Positions 21,134 through 29,740 of a stretch of DNA of 50,270 nucleotides are shown in pieces (position 1 is the stretch's first letter; each line of letters starts with the position of its first letter). The notes beneath the pieces were generated by a model. The model did no database searches, was not told the DNA's origin, and saw only the letters and a list, made by a program, of their open reading frames with translations. A program made the position numbers and the translations under genes. Source of the stretch: Azospirillum humicireducens (GTDB lineage: Bacteria > Pseudomonadota > Alphaproteobacteria > Azospirillales > Azospirillaceae). The DNA lies in the NCBI RefSeq assembly GCF_001639105.2, contig NZ_CP028903.1, positions 9,999-60,268 of the forward strand, given 5' to 3'.

Positions 21134-21514
21134 TTACTTCTGCTCGGCCAGGAAGGCGATCAGGTCGGCGCGCTTGGTGTCGTCCTTCAGGCCGGCGAAG
21201 GCCATGGTGCCGCCGGGGACGATTTCCTTCGGGGCCTTGATGTAGGCGTCCAGGTTCTCCGCGCTCCAGGCCAGGCCGCCGGCGGCCTTTTCCTTCATCG
21301 GGTTCGAATACTTGAAGCCGTCGATCGACGCGGCCGGACGGCCGACGACGCCGAACAGCGACGGACCGACCTTGTTCTTGCCCTGCTCGGTGGTGTGGCA
21401 GGCCATGCAAACCTTGAAGACATCCTTGCCGGCGGCGGCGTCGGCGGCCTGGGCGGCACCGGCACCCGTCACGATCGCGGCGAGGGTGGCTACGCCCATC
21501 AACAGCTTCTTCAT
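21134..21514 (-). CDS. Cytochrome c (class I, c2/c550-like)
   Basis: A 126-residue soluble periplasmic electron carrier. ATG 21514 gives the signal MKKLLMGVATLAAIVTGAGA with AQA cleavage. One heme site CMACH is followed by GPSLFGVVGRPAAS, and the axial Met lies in GGTMAFAGLK. Length and order match the cytochrome c2/c550 that feeds aa3-type oxidases. An upstream in-frame ATG at 21634 is not credible because a sigma70-like promoter lies inside it. Convergent with pepN. Confidence 0.93.
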   Translation of the reverse strand: MKKLLMGVATLAAIVTGAGAAQAADAAAGKDVFKVCMACHTTEQGKNKVGPSLFGVVGRPAASIDGFKYSNPMKEKAAGGLAWSAENLDAYIKAPKEIVPGGTMAFAGLKDDTKRADLIAFLAEQK

Positions 21515-21573
21515 ACTTCGGCTTCCCTTCCGATGGATCGACCGGCCGACGGCGCCGACCGGAATCGCGCGGC

Positions 21574-21600
21574 AGCATACACAATCCAGGGGTACGTCAA
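21574..21600 (-). promoter_or_regulatory. Possible promoter of the cytochrome c gene
   Basis: Minus strand TTGACG (21600-21595), 15-base spacer, TATGCT (21579-21574), 59 bases before the ATG. The short spacer is non-ideal. Confidence 0.35.
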
Positions 21601-21643
21601 ACCCCTTTGATATGGCCGTACGACCAATGAACAATCTGCCACA

Positions 21644-22324
21644 CTAGTGAATCAAAGCAAGCGATGCGAGCAGGACCACAACCAAAAGAAGTGCCGCCCA
21701 CGGAACGTAGAAACCGCCGCTTCCGGTCCCGATTCCTCCGCCGCGCCCGACCGGGAGAGGCAGCGGAATTTCCGGGGGCGGCTCCGCCATGCGTGCCGCC
21801 GGCTTCGGGTCGGCGCTTGCGGGGGTGGCCGCCGGGGCCGGATCGGCGGGCGCGGCCTCGGCCGGCGCCGGGCCGACGATCTGGGTGAAGCGCGCGAAGA
21901 ACTCCTCCGCCATCTTGCGCGCAGTGGCGTCGACCAGCCGCGACCCGATCTGCGCCAGCTTGCCGCCGACCTGCGCCTTGGCGGTGTAGGTCAGCAGGGT
22001 GGCGCCGCCTTCGTCGGACAGCGCCACGGTGGCGCCGCCCTTGCCGAAACCGGCGGCCCCGCCCGATCCTTCGCCGGTGATGGTGTAGCCGTTGGGCGGA
22101 TCGAGGTCCGACAATGTGACCTTGCCGGCGAATTTGGCGCTGACCGGGCCGACCTTGGCCACGACCTTGGCGGTCATCTCGGTATCCGACTGCCGGACCA
22201 CCTCCTCGCAGCCGGGAATGCACTGGCGCAGGATGTCCGGATCGTTCAGCGCCGCCCACACCGCCTCGCGGCTGGCCTCGATCCGGTGGCTTCCGCTCAT
22301 ATCCATGGTTCGTGTTTCCTCCAA
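21644..22324 (-). CDS. CoxG-type SRPBCC family protein with C-terminal anchor
   Basis: A 226-residue protein. Residues 1-150 form the carbon-monoxide dehydrogenase subunit G/SRPBCC fold: MDMSGSHRIEASREAVWAAL, CIPGCEEV, GPVSAKFAGKVTLSDLDPP, TYTAKAQVGGKLAQIGSRL. A Pro/Ala-rich linker and a terminal helix (WAALLLVVVLLASLALIH) anchor it to the membrane. In CO oxidisers CoxG helps attach CODH to the membrane, but coxSLM are not in this window. Many non-CO-oxidising bacteria carry this gene with xanthine-dehydrogenase-like molybdoenzymes. ATG 22324 is used; ATG 22306 is equally possible. Confidence 0.85.
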   Translation of the reverse strand: MEETRTMDMSGSHRIEASREAVWAALNDPDILRQCIPGCEEVVRQSDTEMTAKVVAKVGPVSAKFAGKVTLSDLDPPNGYTITGEGSGGAAGFGKGGATVALSDEGGATLLTYTAKAQVGGKLAQIGSRLVDATARKMAEEFFARFTQIVGPAPAEAAPADPAPAATPASADPKPAARMAEPPPEIPLPLPVGRGGGIGTGSGGFYVPWAALLLVVVLLASLALIH

Positions 22325-22489
22325 CCCTATGCCAACCCTGTTGCGTCCCTTTGCGGGCGCCCGGTTCCCAGGCCATGACCGGAATTTCCGGGGCCGGGGT
22401 TCGGTTCGAGAATACGGGATCGGCCGGCGACGCGACAGCCCCGACCGCCTCGTCTCTAAGTCCTATGGGCGCCCCGCCGGGACCTGCCG

Positions 22490-22948
22490 TCAGCCACGCG
22501 GCGCCATGCAGTTGCTGACGATCGGCGTGCAGGCCGACAGCGAGGCGCCCGCCGGATAGCTGACCTGCTCCACCGTGCCGCGCGGGCCGACCACCACCGT
22601 CGCCTCGCATCCGGCCGCGGTGGTGCCGCCGACCGGCACGCCGAAGCCGAGGCCGAGCCCCACACCGCCGCTGCCGCCGAAGCTGCCGGCACCGATGCCG
22701 ATGCTGCTGCCGGGGCTGTAGGCCGCCGTCGGTCGCGCCACATAGGTGTAGTATTCCCGGCCCGACGCCATCGCCTGACGGTCCGGCACGCCGGCACAGG
22801 CCAGCAGGTCGGCCTTCGGCATGCCGACCATGGCGGTCTGGGCGCGCCGGGCCACCTCGGGATCGGGGCCGGTGGCGCAGCCCGCAAGGATGGCGGACAT
22901 GCCGCCGAGAAGGATCACCGCAGCGCCCAGGCTCCGTACGCGGCCCAT
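22490..22948 (-). CDS. Small outer-membrane lipoprotein, BamE/OmlA-like
   Basis: A 152-residue lipoprotein. ATG 22948 gives a signal with lipobox LAGC (VILLGGMSAILAGCATGPDP). The segment AMVGMPKADLLACAGVPDRQ and the following YYTYV match the short 'G(M)xxxdvlxxxGxP' hook seen in BamE/SmpA-like lipoproteins. A glycine-rich flexible middle and a C-terminal CEATVVVGPRGTVEQVSY strand follow. Two or more Cys pairs may form disulfides. The start at 23059 is rejected because it would put about 37 residues before the signal peptide. Function is unproven. Confidence 0.75.
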   Translation of the reverse strand: MGRVRSLGAAVILLGGMSAILAGCATGPDPEVARRAQTAMVGMPKADLLACAGVPDRQAMASGREYYTYVARPTAAYSPGSSIGIGAGSFGGSGGVGLGLGFGVPVGGTTAAGCEATVVVGPRGTVEQVSYPAGASLSACTPIVSNCMAPRG

Positions 22949-23148
22949 GTCTCGTCCTCCACCAGGATATCGTGTCATTGCCGGGTTCATCTCAACCGGT
23001 TGATATGAAGCTGAAACCCCGCCGCCGCCTGTCCGTTCCCCGGAGGGCCGGACCGGCATTCGCCCGATGGGAGGGCATGACGGGCTGACGGAGATTTGCT
23101 AGGAGTTCCGCCACCCGCCCATCCCAGCACATCAGGATCGCCGACGCC

Positions 23149-23670
23149 ATGGCCGAGCTTACGCCTACCCCCTCCTCTCCCGTCACCGTCCATCTGGCGC
23201 TGGGCGGCAACATGGGCGACCGCGCCGCCAATCTGGCGGAGGCGATCCGCCGGCTGGGCGGGGCGGTGGAGATCGACGCCCAGTCGGCCCTCTACGAGAC
23301 GGCGCCGATGTATGTGACGGACCAGCCGGCCTTCCTCAACATGGCGGTGCGCGGCACCACCCGGCTGGATCCGCAGGCGCTGCTTCGCTTCATCAAGGAC
23401 ATCGAGTCGACGCTTGGCCGCGACCTGGGCGGGCTTCGTTTCGGCCCGCGCCCCATCGACATCGACATCCTGCTCTATGGCGACCGGGTGCTGACCGAAC
23501 CGGAACTGGAGGTCCCCCACCCCCGCATGGTGGAGCGCGCCTTCGTCCTCTGCCCGCTGGCCGACATCGCCGCCGATGTCCTGCATCCGGTGCTGAACCG
23601 CCGCATCGACGCATTGCGCGACGAGGTGCCGGGGCGCGAGACCGTGCTGCGGATCGCCGAAGGGCTCTGA
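23149..23670 (+). CDS. folK: 2-amino-4-hydroxy-6-hydroxymethyldihydropteridine pyrophosphokinase
   Basis: Transfers pyrophosphate from ATP to the pterin alcohol in folate synthesis; 173 residues, the normal HPPK size. LALGGNMGDRAANL is the N-terminal motif, TAPMYVTDQPAFLNMAVRG the pterin-binding loop, and FGPRPIDIDILLYGD the magnesium-binding DIDxxL motif, followed by LEVPHPRMVERAFVLCPL. ATG 23149 opens with MAELTPTPSS ahead of the family start. A FolB-like gene follows 115 bases downstream, so a folate unit is plausible, but folP is not here. Confidence 0.96.
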   Translation: MAELTPTPSSPVTVHLALGGNMGDRAANLAEAIRRLGGAVEIDAQSALYETAPMYVTDQPAFLNMAVRGTTRLDPQALLRFIKDIESTLGRDLGGLRFGPRPIDIDILLYGDRVLTEPELEVPHPRMVERAFVLCPLADIAADVLHPVLNRRIDALRDEVPGRETVLRIAEGL

Positions 23671-23785
23671 TCCTGGGAAACGCCGGCCATCGACCGCCGA
23701 CCGAGCGCGGTGGCGTGCGGCGGCGGCACCGCCTATAGTGCCGGGCAGAACGCAATGCCGGTGGCGGACCGCCGGCCGGGAGAGT

Positions 23786-24196
23786 GTGTTGTCGGACGAT
23801 AGCGCAAAACGGGCCGTCCTGGTCCAGCCGGGCGGCGCGCCGCTCACCTACACCATCCTGGTGCGCGGTTTCGCGGCACCGGTCGCCATCGCCGGCCGCA
23901 CCGACCGGCCGCAGGTGACTTTCGACCTGACCCTGACCGTCGCCCATCCCGGCCCCGGCTTTCCCGACGATATCGCCACCGTGATGTCTTACGAGGACAT
24001 CGTCGAAGACTTGCGTCGTCTTTGTGCCGAATCCGATGTATCCGGTCCGGACTATCTGGCCGACCGCGCCGCGGCGCTCTGCCTCTCCCACGCGAAGGTC
24101 CGCCGGGTCCAGGCGGACGTTACGATTCCGGCCCCCGACTCCGGCGGTCCCTCCGCCGGTGCAAGCCTGACGCGGACACGTCCGGAACAGGGGTGA
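23786..24196 (+). CDS. Dihydroneopterin aldolase-like protein, active site degenerate
   Basis: About 136 residues with the FolB fold pattern: YTILVRGFAAPVAI (strand 1), VTFDLTLTVAHPG (strand 2), SYEDIVEDLRRLC (helix 1), YLADRAAALCLSH (helix 2) and VRRVQADVTIPAP (last strand). The position-54 Tyr equivalent is kept (SYED). The Glu of the LAE motif is Asp, the Glu after strand 1 is missing, and the strand 4 Lys-Pro is replaced by IPAP. The start is GTG 23786 or TTG 23789, with GGGAGA just upstream; the earlier GTG 23738 is not preferred. It follows folK, so a pterin-related role is likely but catalysis is doubtful. Confidence 0.7.
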   Translation: MLSDDSAKRAVLVQPGGAPLTYTILVRGFAAPVAIAGRTDRPQVTFDLTLTVAHPGPGFPDDIATVMSYEDIVEDLRRLCAESDVSGPDYLADRAAALCLSHAKVRRVQADVTIPAPDSGGPSAGASLTRTRPEQG

Positions 24197-24504
24197 GCAA
24201 TAAATCGGACGGTCCACAGACCGGTTGCCGCACCAACCGATACTGGACCTCGGAAAGATATAGCGCTTGTTGACAAAAGGACGGGTGACAATACCACCCG
24301 GGCTGCGCTATGGTCACCATATTGTATTTTCAACGCACAATCCGGATCAAAGGGGCTATGTCCCCCGCGGCAATCCGGATGCCGAAAGCCGAGACGAGCG
24401 CGCAGCAGGGATTAGGCCAATCGCCATTGCCGGCTTCGACCGTCTGCCGATCCCCCTTCCGGGACGGCACGGTTTGCGGAAGCCGGACCAAAAGGGAGGG
24501 ACGC
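24197..24504. other. Intergenic region, 308 bases
   Basis: Leader region of the 52-residue gene. It contains TTGACA (24270-24275) without a convincing -10 box at 16-18 bases, a near-palindrome ATGGTCACCAT (24310-24320), and a local AT-rich patch about 24318-24350. No gene was seen with typical codon use; an in-frame extension of the downstream gene is possible but has no start with a site. Confidence 0.5.
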
Positions 24505-24663
24505 ATGGACCGGAACACGACGCCGACCCTTTCCGAATTGCTTGCCGATCCGATCGTGATCGCCGTGATGGCACGCGACGGCATCAGCCCCGACAGCATC
24601 CAGCAGCTGTTCGAACGCCTTCGCCGGAGCCGTCGAGTACAGGAACAGCGGCTCGCCGCCTGA
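24505..24663 (+). CDS. Small hypothetical protein (52 residues)
   Basis: A short soluble protein, MDRNTTPTLSELLADPIVIA then VMARDGISPDSIQQLFERLR, ending in a basic RRSRRVQEQRLAA tail. Its start is fixed by the strong GGGAGGG site five bases before ATG 24505. The N-terminal LSELLADP...VMARDGI pattern recalls tiny conserved Azospirillum-type proteins, but no function is known. Two predicted helices; perhaps a small regulator or adaptor. Confidence 0.65.
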   Translation: MDRNTTPTLSELLADPIVIAVMARDGISPDSIQQLFERLRRSRRVQEQRLAA

Positions 24664-24861
24664 GTCTGCCGCACGCAGACCCAGCCGCCTGACAACCGCG
24701 CAGGCGGAAAGCGCGAGCAGACTAGGGACAAGGCCGCACACGCACCCATCGGATGGAACCGGTCACTGGCCGCGCGGCCAGAAACCTCGGCTGGATCCTC
24801 TTTCCAAACACCGCCGGCCATCCGACCGGTCCTTAACCAAGCGGAAACCGCCTGAAACGTG

Positions 24862-24903
24862 AAGCACCGCCGAGCCGGCATGATGTCCGGGGCTGCGGTG
24901 CTT
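24862..24903 (-). terminator. Hairpin behind the response regulator operon
   Basis: AAGCACCGC (24862-24870) pairs with GCGGTGCTT (24895-24903), with an inner CCGG/CCGG helix. It lies 48 bases beyond the response regulator stop, and the minus-strand tail (CACGTTTC) is only modestly T-rich. Confidence 0.5.
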
Positions 24904-24950
24904 TGCGATTCGGCGCATGGGTTGAGAGAGGGAGGGCGTCGAACCTCCCC

Positions 24951-25343
24951 TCAGCCCTCCAGAACGGCGCGCACGGCTTCCATCACCTCGGCCGGGGTGA
25001 AGGGCTTGCGCAGGGTCCGGTGCGCGCCCAGCGCCTCGGCCACCGGCAGCACGTCCAGCGAGGCGCGGACGCCGCCGCCGGAAATCGCAATGATCTTCAG
25101 GGACGGCGAGGCCCGCCGAAGCTCCATGATCGTCGCCAGCCCTTCCTGATTCGGCATGAAGATGTCGGTGATGACGAGATCGATGGGTCGGTGGGGGGAG
25201 CGGTCGGCGGAATGCTCACGGAAACGTGCCATCCCCTCCATGCCGTCGCGCGCACCGACCGCCTCGTGGCCGGCCATCGTCATCGTGCGCAGAAGCACCG
25301 CCCGCGCCACGTCGTCGTCGTCGATGATCAGCACGCTCGCCAT
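24951..25343 (-). CDS. Single-domain response regulator (CheY-like)
   Basis: A 130-residue receiver domain with no output domain. Acidic pocket LIIDDDD (8-11), phosphoacceptor Asp60 in VITDIFMPNQEG, Ser88 in AISGGG and Lys113 in LRKPFTPAEV are all present, so it should be phosphorylatable. ATG 25343 lies 18 bases after the RND permease stop, which suggests co-transcription, unusual for an efflux operon. No cognate histidine kinase is in the window. A hairpin follows. Confidence 0.92.
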   Translation of the reverse strand: MASVLIIDDDDVARAVLLRTMTMAGHEAVGARDGMEGMARFREHSADRSPHRPIDLVITDIFMPNQEGLATIMELRRASPSLKIIAISGGGVRASLDVLPVAEALGAHRTLRKPFTPAEVMEAVRAVLEG

Positions 25344-25361
25344 GGCGCGACGCCCTCCTCG

Positions 25362-28300
25362 TCACTCGGCAGGATGTGCAGGCGGATGGGCCACACCATG
25401 CGCTTCGCCCGTCCCGTCCGATTCATCCTCCATCGGCCTCTTGCGGGCAAGATAGCTGTAGACCGTCGGCACCACGAACAGGGTCAGCAGCGTGCCCAAG
25501 GTCATGCCGCCGACGATCACGGCACCGATGGCCTGCCGGCTTTCCGCGCCGGCCCCTTGCGCATAGGCCAGCGGCAGAGCGCCCAGCACCATGGCGCCGG
25601 TGGTCATCAGGATCGGACGCAGGCGCAGGACGGCCGCCTCCTCCACCGCCTTGCGGATGTCGGTCCCGCCGCGCTGGAGCTGGTTGGCGAACTCCACGAT
25701 CAGGATGCCGTGCTTGGTGATGAGGCCGACCAGCGTGACGAGGCCGATCTGGCTGTAGACGTTCATCGTCCCGCCGCTCATCTGCAGCGCCGCCAGCGCG
25801 CCGGTCATCGACAGCGGCACCGTCAGCATGATGACGAAGGGGTCGATGAAGCTCTCGAACTGTGCGGCCAGCACCAGATAGATGAAGGCCAGCGCCAGCA
25901 CGAAGACGAAATAGAGCCCGGTGGCGGATTCGCGGAATTCGCGGCTCTGGCCGGCATAGTCGGTCTGGGCGGTGGCCGGCAGCACCTTGTTCGCCGCCGC
26001 CTGCATGACCGCCAGCGCCTCGCCCAGCGAGGTCCCCGGTGCCAGCGTCGCGGTGATTGTGGCGGAACGCAGCTTGTTGAAGTGGTTCAGCTCCTTTGGC
26101 GCCACCCGCTCCTCGACCTTCACCAGATTGGCCAGCGAGATCATCTGTCCCGCTCCGCCCGTTGCGCTGGTGCCGCCGCGCACATAGATGCCGGCGATGT
26201 CGTCCGGGTTGCGGCGGTCGACGTTCGCCACCTGCACGATCACGTCATACTGCTTGCCGTCCTTCTTGAAGCGCGTCACCTGCCTGCCGCCCAGCAGCGT
26301 CTCCAGCGTGCGGCCGACGGTGTCGACATCCACCCCCAGGTCGGCCGCCTTGTCACGGTCCAGCGACACCTTCAGTTCCGGCTTGTTCAGCTTCAAATCG
26401 GTGTCAAGGTTGACCAGGCCGGGGAAGTTGCGGGCCTCCGCCATCATGGCGTTGACCATCGCCTGCAACTCCTCGAAGGGCAGAGAGGTCTGGATGACGA
26501 AGTTCACCGGCTTCTCGGTCGGGCTCTGGCCCAGCGACGGCGGGTTGGTGACGAAGCCCAGGATTCCAGGGATGCCGAACATCTTGGGGAACAGCTGGGC
26601 GGTGATCGCCTGCTGCTTCACGTCGCGCAGATCCCAGTCGATCAGGCGGACGAAGGCGATGCCCTGGTTGACCACCGGAAAGCCGACGACGACAAAGAAC
26701 TTCTCCAGCACCGGGATCTGACGGAACAGCGCCTCCATCTGCTGGGCGTAGCCCATGGTGTAGTCCAGCGTCGAGCCTTCCGGCGCGATGGCGATGCCGA
26801 CGATGGTGCCGCGGTCCTCCACCGGCGCCAGCTCCGACTTCAGGCCGTTGAACAGCACATAGCTGGCCGCGGCGACGGCGAAACCGACCAGCAGCACCAG
26901 CGGCCGCGCCCGCAGCGACAGGCGCAGCAGACCGCGGTAGCCGTTGGTCATCCCCTCCAGAAAGCGCTCGATGGCGCGGTAGAGGAGGCCGTGCTTCGTC
27001 TCGTGCTTCAACAGCTTGGAGCACATCATCGGCGACAGCGTCAGCGCGACGAAGCCGGACACGATGACCGCACCGGCCAGCGTCAGCGCGAACTCGGTGA
27101 ACAGCCGCCCGGTGCGGCCGGTCATGAAGCCGATGGGGGCGTACACCGCCGCCAGCGTGATCGTCATGGCGATGACGGCGAAGCCGATCTCGCGCGATCC
27201 CTTCAGCGCCGCCTGGAAGGGGGGCATTCCCTCCTCGACATAGCGGAAGATGTTCTCCAGCATGACGATGGCGTCGTCGACGACGAGGCCGATGGCCAGC
27301 ACCATCGACAGCAGGGTCAGCGTGTTGATGGAGAAGCCGAAGGCGTACATCAGGGCGAAACCGCCGATCAGCGACACCGGGATGGTGACCAGCGGCACCA
27401 GCGTCGCCCGCAGCGAGCGCAGGAAGAAGAAGATCACCAGAACGACCAGGACGATCGCTTCCAGGATGGTGTGGAACACCGCATCGATCGATTTGGCGAT
27501 GAAGACGGAGCTGTCGTAGCCGACATCCACCCCCATGCCGTCGGGCAGGGCGGCGCGGATCTTCGGCAGAGCGTCGTTGACCGCCTTCGACACGTCCAGC
27601 GGGTTGGCGGTGGATTGCTTGACCACGCCGATGGCGACGGCGCCGCGGCCGTTGAAGCGCGCGCTGACCCGCTCGTCCAGCGCCCCCAGCTCCGCCCGGC
27701 CGACGTCGCGCAGGCGGACCAGATAGCCGGAATCGTCGCGCAGGATGATGGCCTCGAACTCGGCCGGGCTGCGCAGGTCGGTTTCCGACACCACGGTGAA
27801 CTCGCGCGCGACGCTTTCGACGCGCCCGGCCGGGATTTCCACATTCTGCCGGCGCAGCGCGTTCTCGACATCCTGCGGCGTCACCCGGTAGGCGGCCATC
27901 CGCTGCGGGTCGAGCCACAGCCGCATGGCGAAGCGCCGTTCGCCGAAGATGCGGACCTGGGCGACACCGGGCAGGTTCTGCAGCCGGTCCTTCACGTAAC
28001 GGTCGGCGAAATCCGTCACCTCCAGCGGCGAATGCCGGTCGGAGGAGAAGGCGAGATAGATGATCGGCTGGGCGTCGGCCTCGACCTTGGCGATCACCGG
28101 CTCGTCGATCTCCGACGGCAGGGCGGCGCGGACGCGGCCCACCCGGTCGCGCACGTCGCTGGCGGCGACATCGACATTGCGGTCCAGCCGGAAGCGCAGG
28201 GTGATCTGAGACTTCTCCGCCCGGCTGATCGAAGACATCACGTCGATGCCCTCGATGCCGGCGAGGCTGTCCTCCAGCGTCTGCGTCACCTGGCTTTCGA

Positions 28301-28475
28301 TGATCTGGGCCGAGGCGCCCTTGTAGGTCGTCTCCACCGTGACGACCGGCTCGTCGATCTTGGGATATTCGCGCACCGACAGGCGCTGGTACGACACGAT
28401 GCCGATCAGCATCAGGGCGAGGCTCATCACCGTCGCCAGCACCGGGCGGCGGATCGAGATGTCGGAGAGGACCAT
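25362..28475 (-). CDS. RND multidrug efflux permease (HAE1 type)
   Basis: Proton-driven trimeric inner-membrane pump, 1037 residues, full length. N-terminal helix MVLSDISIRRPVLATVMSLA, then porter domains, and the proton relay Asp pair in MVLAIGLVVDDAIVMLENIF. A second six-helix block ends in GTLLTLFVVPTVYSYLARKR. The sequence resembles the MdtB/MexK-like branch rather than AcrB, so the substrate range cannot be assigned. It starts 4 bases after the adaptor stop. Confidence 0.96.
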   Translation of the reverse strand: MVLSDISIRRPVLATVMSLALMLIGIVSYQRLSVREYPKIDEPVVTVETTYKGASAQIIESQVTQTLEDSLAGIEGIDVMSSISRAEKSQITLRFRLDRNVDVAASDVRDRVGRVRAALPSEIDEPVIAKVEADAQPIIYLAFSSDRHSPLEVTDFADRYVKDRLQNLPGVAQVRIFGERRFAMRLWLDPQRMAAYRVTPQDVENALRRQNVEIPAGRVESVAREFTVVSETDLRSPAEFEAIILRDDSGYLVRLRDVGRAELGALDERVSARFNGRGAVAIGVVKQSTANPLDVSKAVNDALPKIRAALPDGMGVDVGYDSSVFIAKSIDAVFHTILEAIVLVVLVIFFFLRSLRATLVPLVTIPVSLIGGFALMYAFGFSINTLTLLSMVLAIGLVVDDAIVMLENIFRYVEEGMPPFQAALKGSREIGFAVIAMTITLAAVYAPIGFMTGRTGRLFTEFALTLAGAVIVSGFVALTLSPMMCSKLLKHETKHGLLYRAIERFLEGMTNGYRGLLRLSLRARPLVLLVGFAVAAASYVLFNGLKSELAPVEDRGTIVGIAIAPEGSTLDYTMGYAQQMEALFRQIPVLEKFFVVVGFPVVNQGIAFVRLIDWDLRDVKQQAITAQLFPKMFGIPGILGFVTNPPSLGQSPTEKPVNFVIQTSLPFEELQAMVNAMMAEARNFPGLVNLDTDLKLNKPELKVSLDRDKAADLGVDVDTVGRTLETLLGGRQVTRFKKDGKQYDVIVQVANVDRRNPDDIAGIYVRGGTSATGGAGQMISLANLVKVEERVAPKELNHFNKLRSATITATLAPGTSLGEALAVMQAAANKVLPATAQTDYAGQSREFRESATGLYFVFVLALAFIYLVLAAQFESFIDPFVIMLTVPLSMTGALAALQMSGGTMNVYSQIGLVTLVGLITKHGILIVEFANQLQRGGTDIRKAVEEAAVLRLRPILMTTGAMVLGALPLAYAQGAGAESRQAIGAVIVGGMTLGTLLTLFVVPTVYSYLARKRPMEDESDGTGEAHGVAHPPAHPAE

Positions 28476-28479
28476 CGCC

Positions 28480-29637
28480 TCAGCTCCCCGTCGACTTGTT
28501 GGCCGCCGGTTTGGCCGGCAGCACGGCGACCGGCGCGCCGTCGCGGATCTTCAGCTGGCCGGCGGTGACCACCATGTCGCCGGGGGTGAGGCCCTTGGAG
28601 ATCTCCACCTCGGCGTTGCGGCGTTCGCCCAGAGTGACACGGGTCTGGGCGGCCTTGCCGTCCACCACCTTGAAGACGAACTGATCCTTGCCGAAGGCGA
28701 CGATGGACTGTTCGGGCACCAGAACCGCGTCCGGCACCGTGGTCAACGTCAGCGACACGCGGGCGAACAGGCCGGGGCGCAGCGCGCCGTCGGGATTCGG
28801 CACGCGGGCGCGGATCGCCAGCGCGCGGCCGTTCACATCCACCAGAGGGTCGATGGCGTAGACCGTGCCGTCGAAGCCGCGCCCGCCGAAGGCATCCACC
28901 GCCACCTTCACCGTCTGGCCGACCTTCACCGCCGGCAGGAACATCTCCGGCACGCGGAAGTCCAGCTTCAGCGTGTCGATGTCCTCCAGATTGACGATGT
29001 CCTTGCCGGCCTGGACGAAGTCGCCGACCGACACCTTGCGCAGGCCCAGCACCCCGTCGAAGGGCGCGGTGATGACCTGCTTCTCCAGCTGCGCCTTGGC
29101 CAGCTGCACCGCAGCCTCGTCGGCCAGCAGCTTGGCGGAGGCCTGTTCCCGGTTGCGCAGCGGACCGCTGTTCTGGCGGACCAGCTGGTCGGCGCGCGAC
29201 AGCTCGGCGCGGGAGAAGGCGATGCTCGCCTGGGCCTGGGCAAGGGTGGCACGGGCGATGGCATCGTCCAGCCGGACCAGCACGCTGCCCTTGGCGACCC
29301 GCTGCCCCTCCTTGAAGGCGATCTCGCTGATGCGGCCGGCGATCTCGGGCCGGATCACCACCGATTCGTTGGACAGCAGCGAACCGACCGCGGTGACGGT
29401 CCGCTCCACCGTTCCGATGCGGACGGGAACCGCCTCCACCGGCATCGGCGGGGCGCTGCCCGGCGGCTTGGCTGCCCCGGAGGCGCCGCCCGGAGCCGGC
29501 GCGCCGCCGGACACGGCGCCGCTCAGCATCGCAGTCAGCCCGGCGACGGTCCCGCCCTGCTTCACGAAATACCAGTAGGCCCCGCCGGCGAGAGCCGCCA
29601 GGACGAGGAGAGCAGCGATGCGAAGCGTGTGGCGCAT
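28480..29637 (-). CDS. Periplasmic adaptor (MFP) of the RND efflux pump
   Basis: 385 residues, HlyD/AcrA family. An uncleaved or signal-type N-terminal helix (LRIAALLVLAALAGGAYWYF) is followed by a flexible Gly/Ala/Pro linker. A lipoyl half-motif with GRISEIAFKEGQRVAKGSVL and its partner APFDGVLGLRKVSVGDFVQ are separated by an alpha hairpin, with the beta-barrel after it. It partners the permease 4 bases downstream; an outer-membrane channel gene is not in this operon. Upstream is a perfect palindrome that covers its promoter. Confidence 0.95.
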   Translation of the reverse strand: MRHTLRIAALLVLAALAGGAYWYFVKQGGTVAGLTAMLSGAVSGGAPAPGGASGAAKPPGSAPPMPVEAVPVRIGTVERTVTAVGSLLSNESVVIRPEIAGRISEIAFKEGQRVAKGSVLVRLDDAIARATLAQAQASIAFSRAELSRADQLVRQNSGPLRNREQASAKLLADEAAVQLAKAQLEKQVITAPFDGVLGLRKVSVGDFVQAGKDIVNLEDIDTLKLDFRVPEMFLPAVKVGQTVKVAVDAFGGRGFDGTVYAIDPLVDVNGRALAIRARVPNPDGALRPGLFARVSLTLTTVPDAVLVPEQSIVAFGKDQFVFKVVDGKAAQTRVTLGERRNAEVEISKGLTPGDMVVTAGQLKIRDGAPVAVLPAKPAANKSTGS

Positions 29638-29697
29638 GGGACCGGAATCCGGACGGGTTTCACTTTGCCGCAGCGCAACCGGGAGGCGCGCCGGGCA

Positions 29698-29719
29698 AAC
29701 TGAACTATATCGTTCAGTT
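29698..29719. promoter_or_regulatory. Palindromic operator at the efflux operon promoter
   Basis: Perfect 8-base inverted repeat AACTGAAC (29698-29705) and GTTCAGTT (29712-29719) around TATATC, 61 bases before the adaptor ATG. On the minus strand it contains TATAGT, a likely -10 box, so a repressor dimer could block RNA polymerase. The size and symmetry fit a TetR-type site, but no TetR gene lies in the window. Confidence 0.6.
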
Positions 29720-29740
29720 CAAATCCGAAGTCGAGAAGGT

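Noticed and set aside
24903..28568. A 1221-codon plus-strand open frame
   Set aside because: Antisense to the RND permease and the response regulator; no known motif and shadow-type composition.
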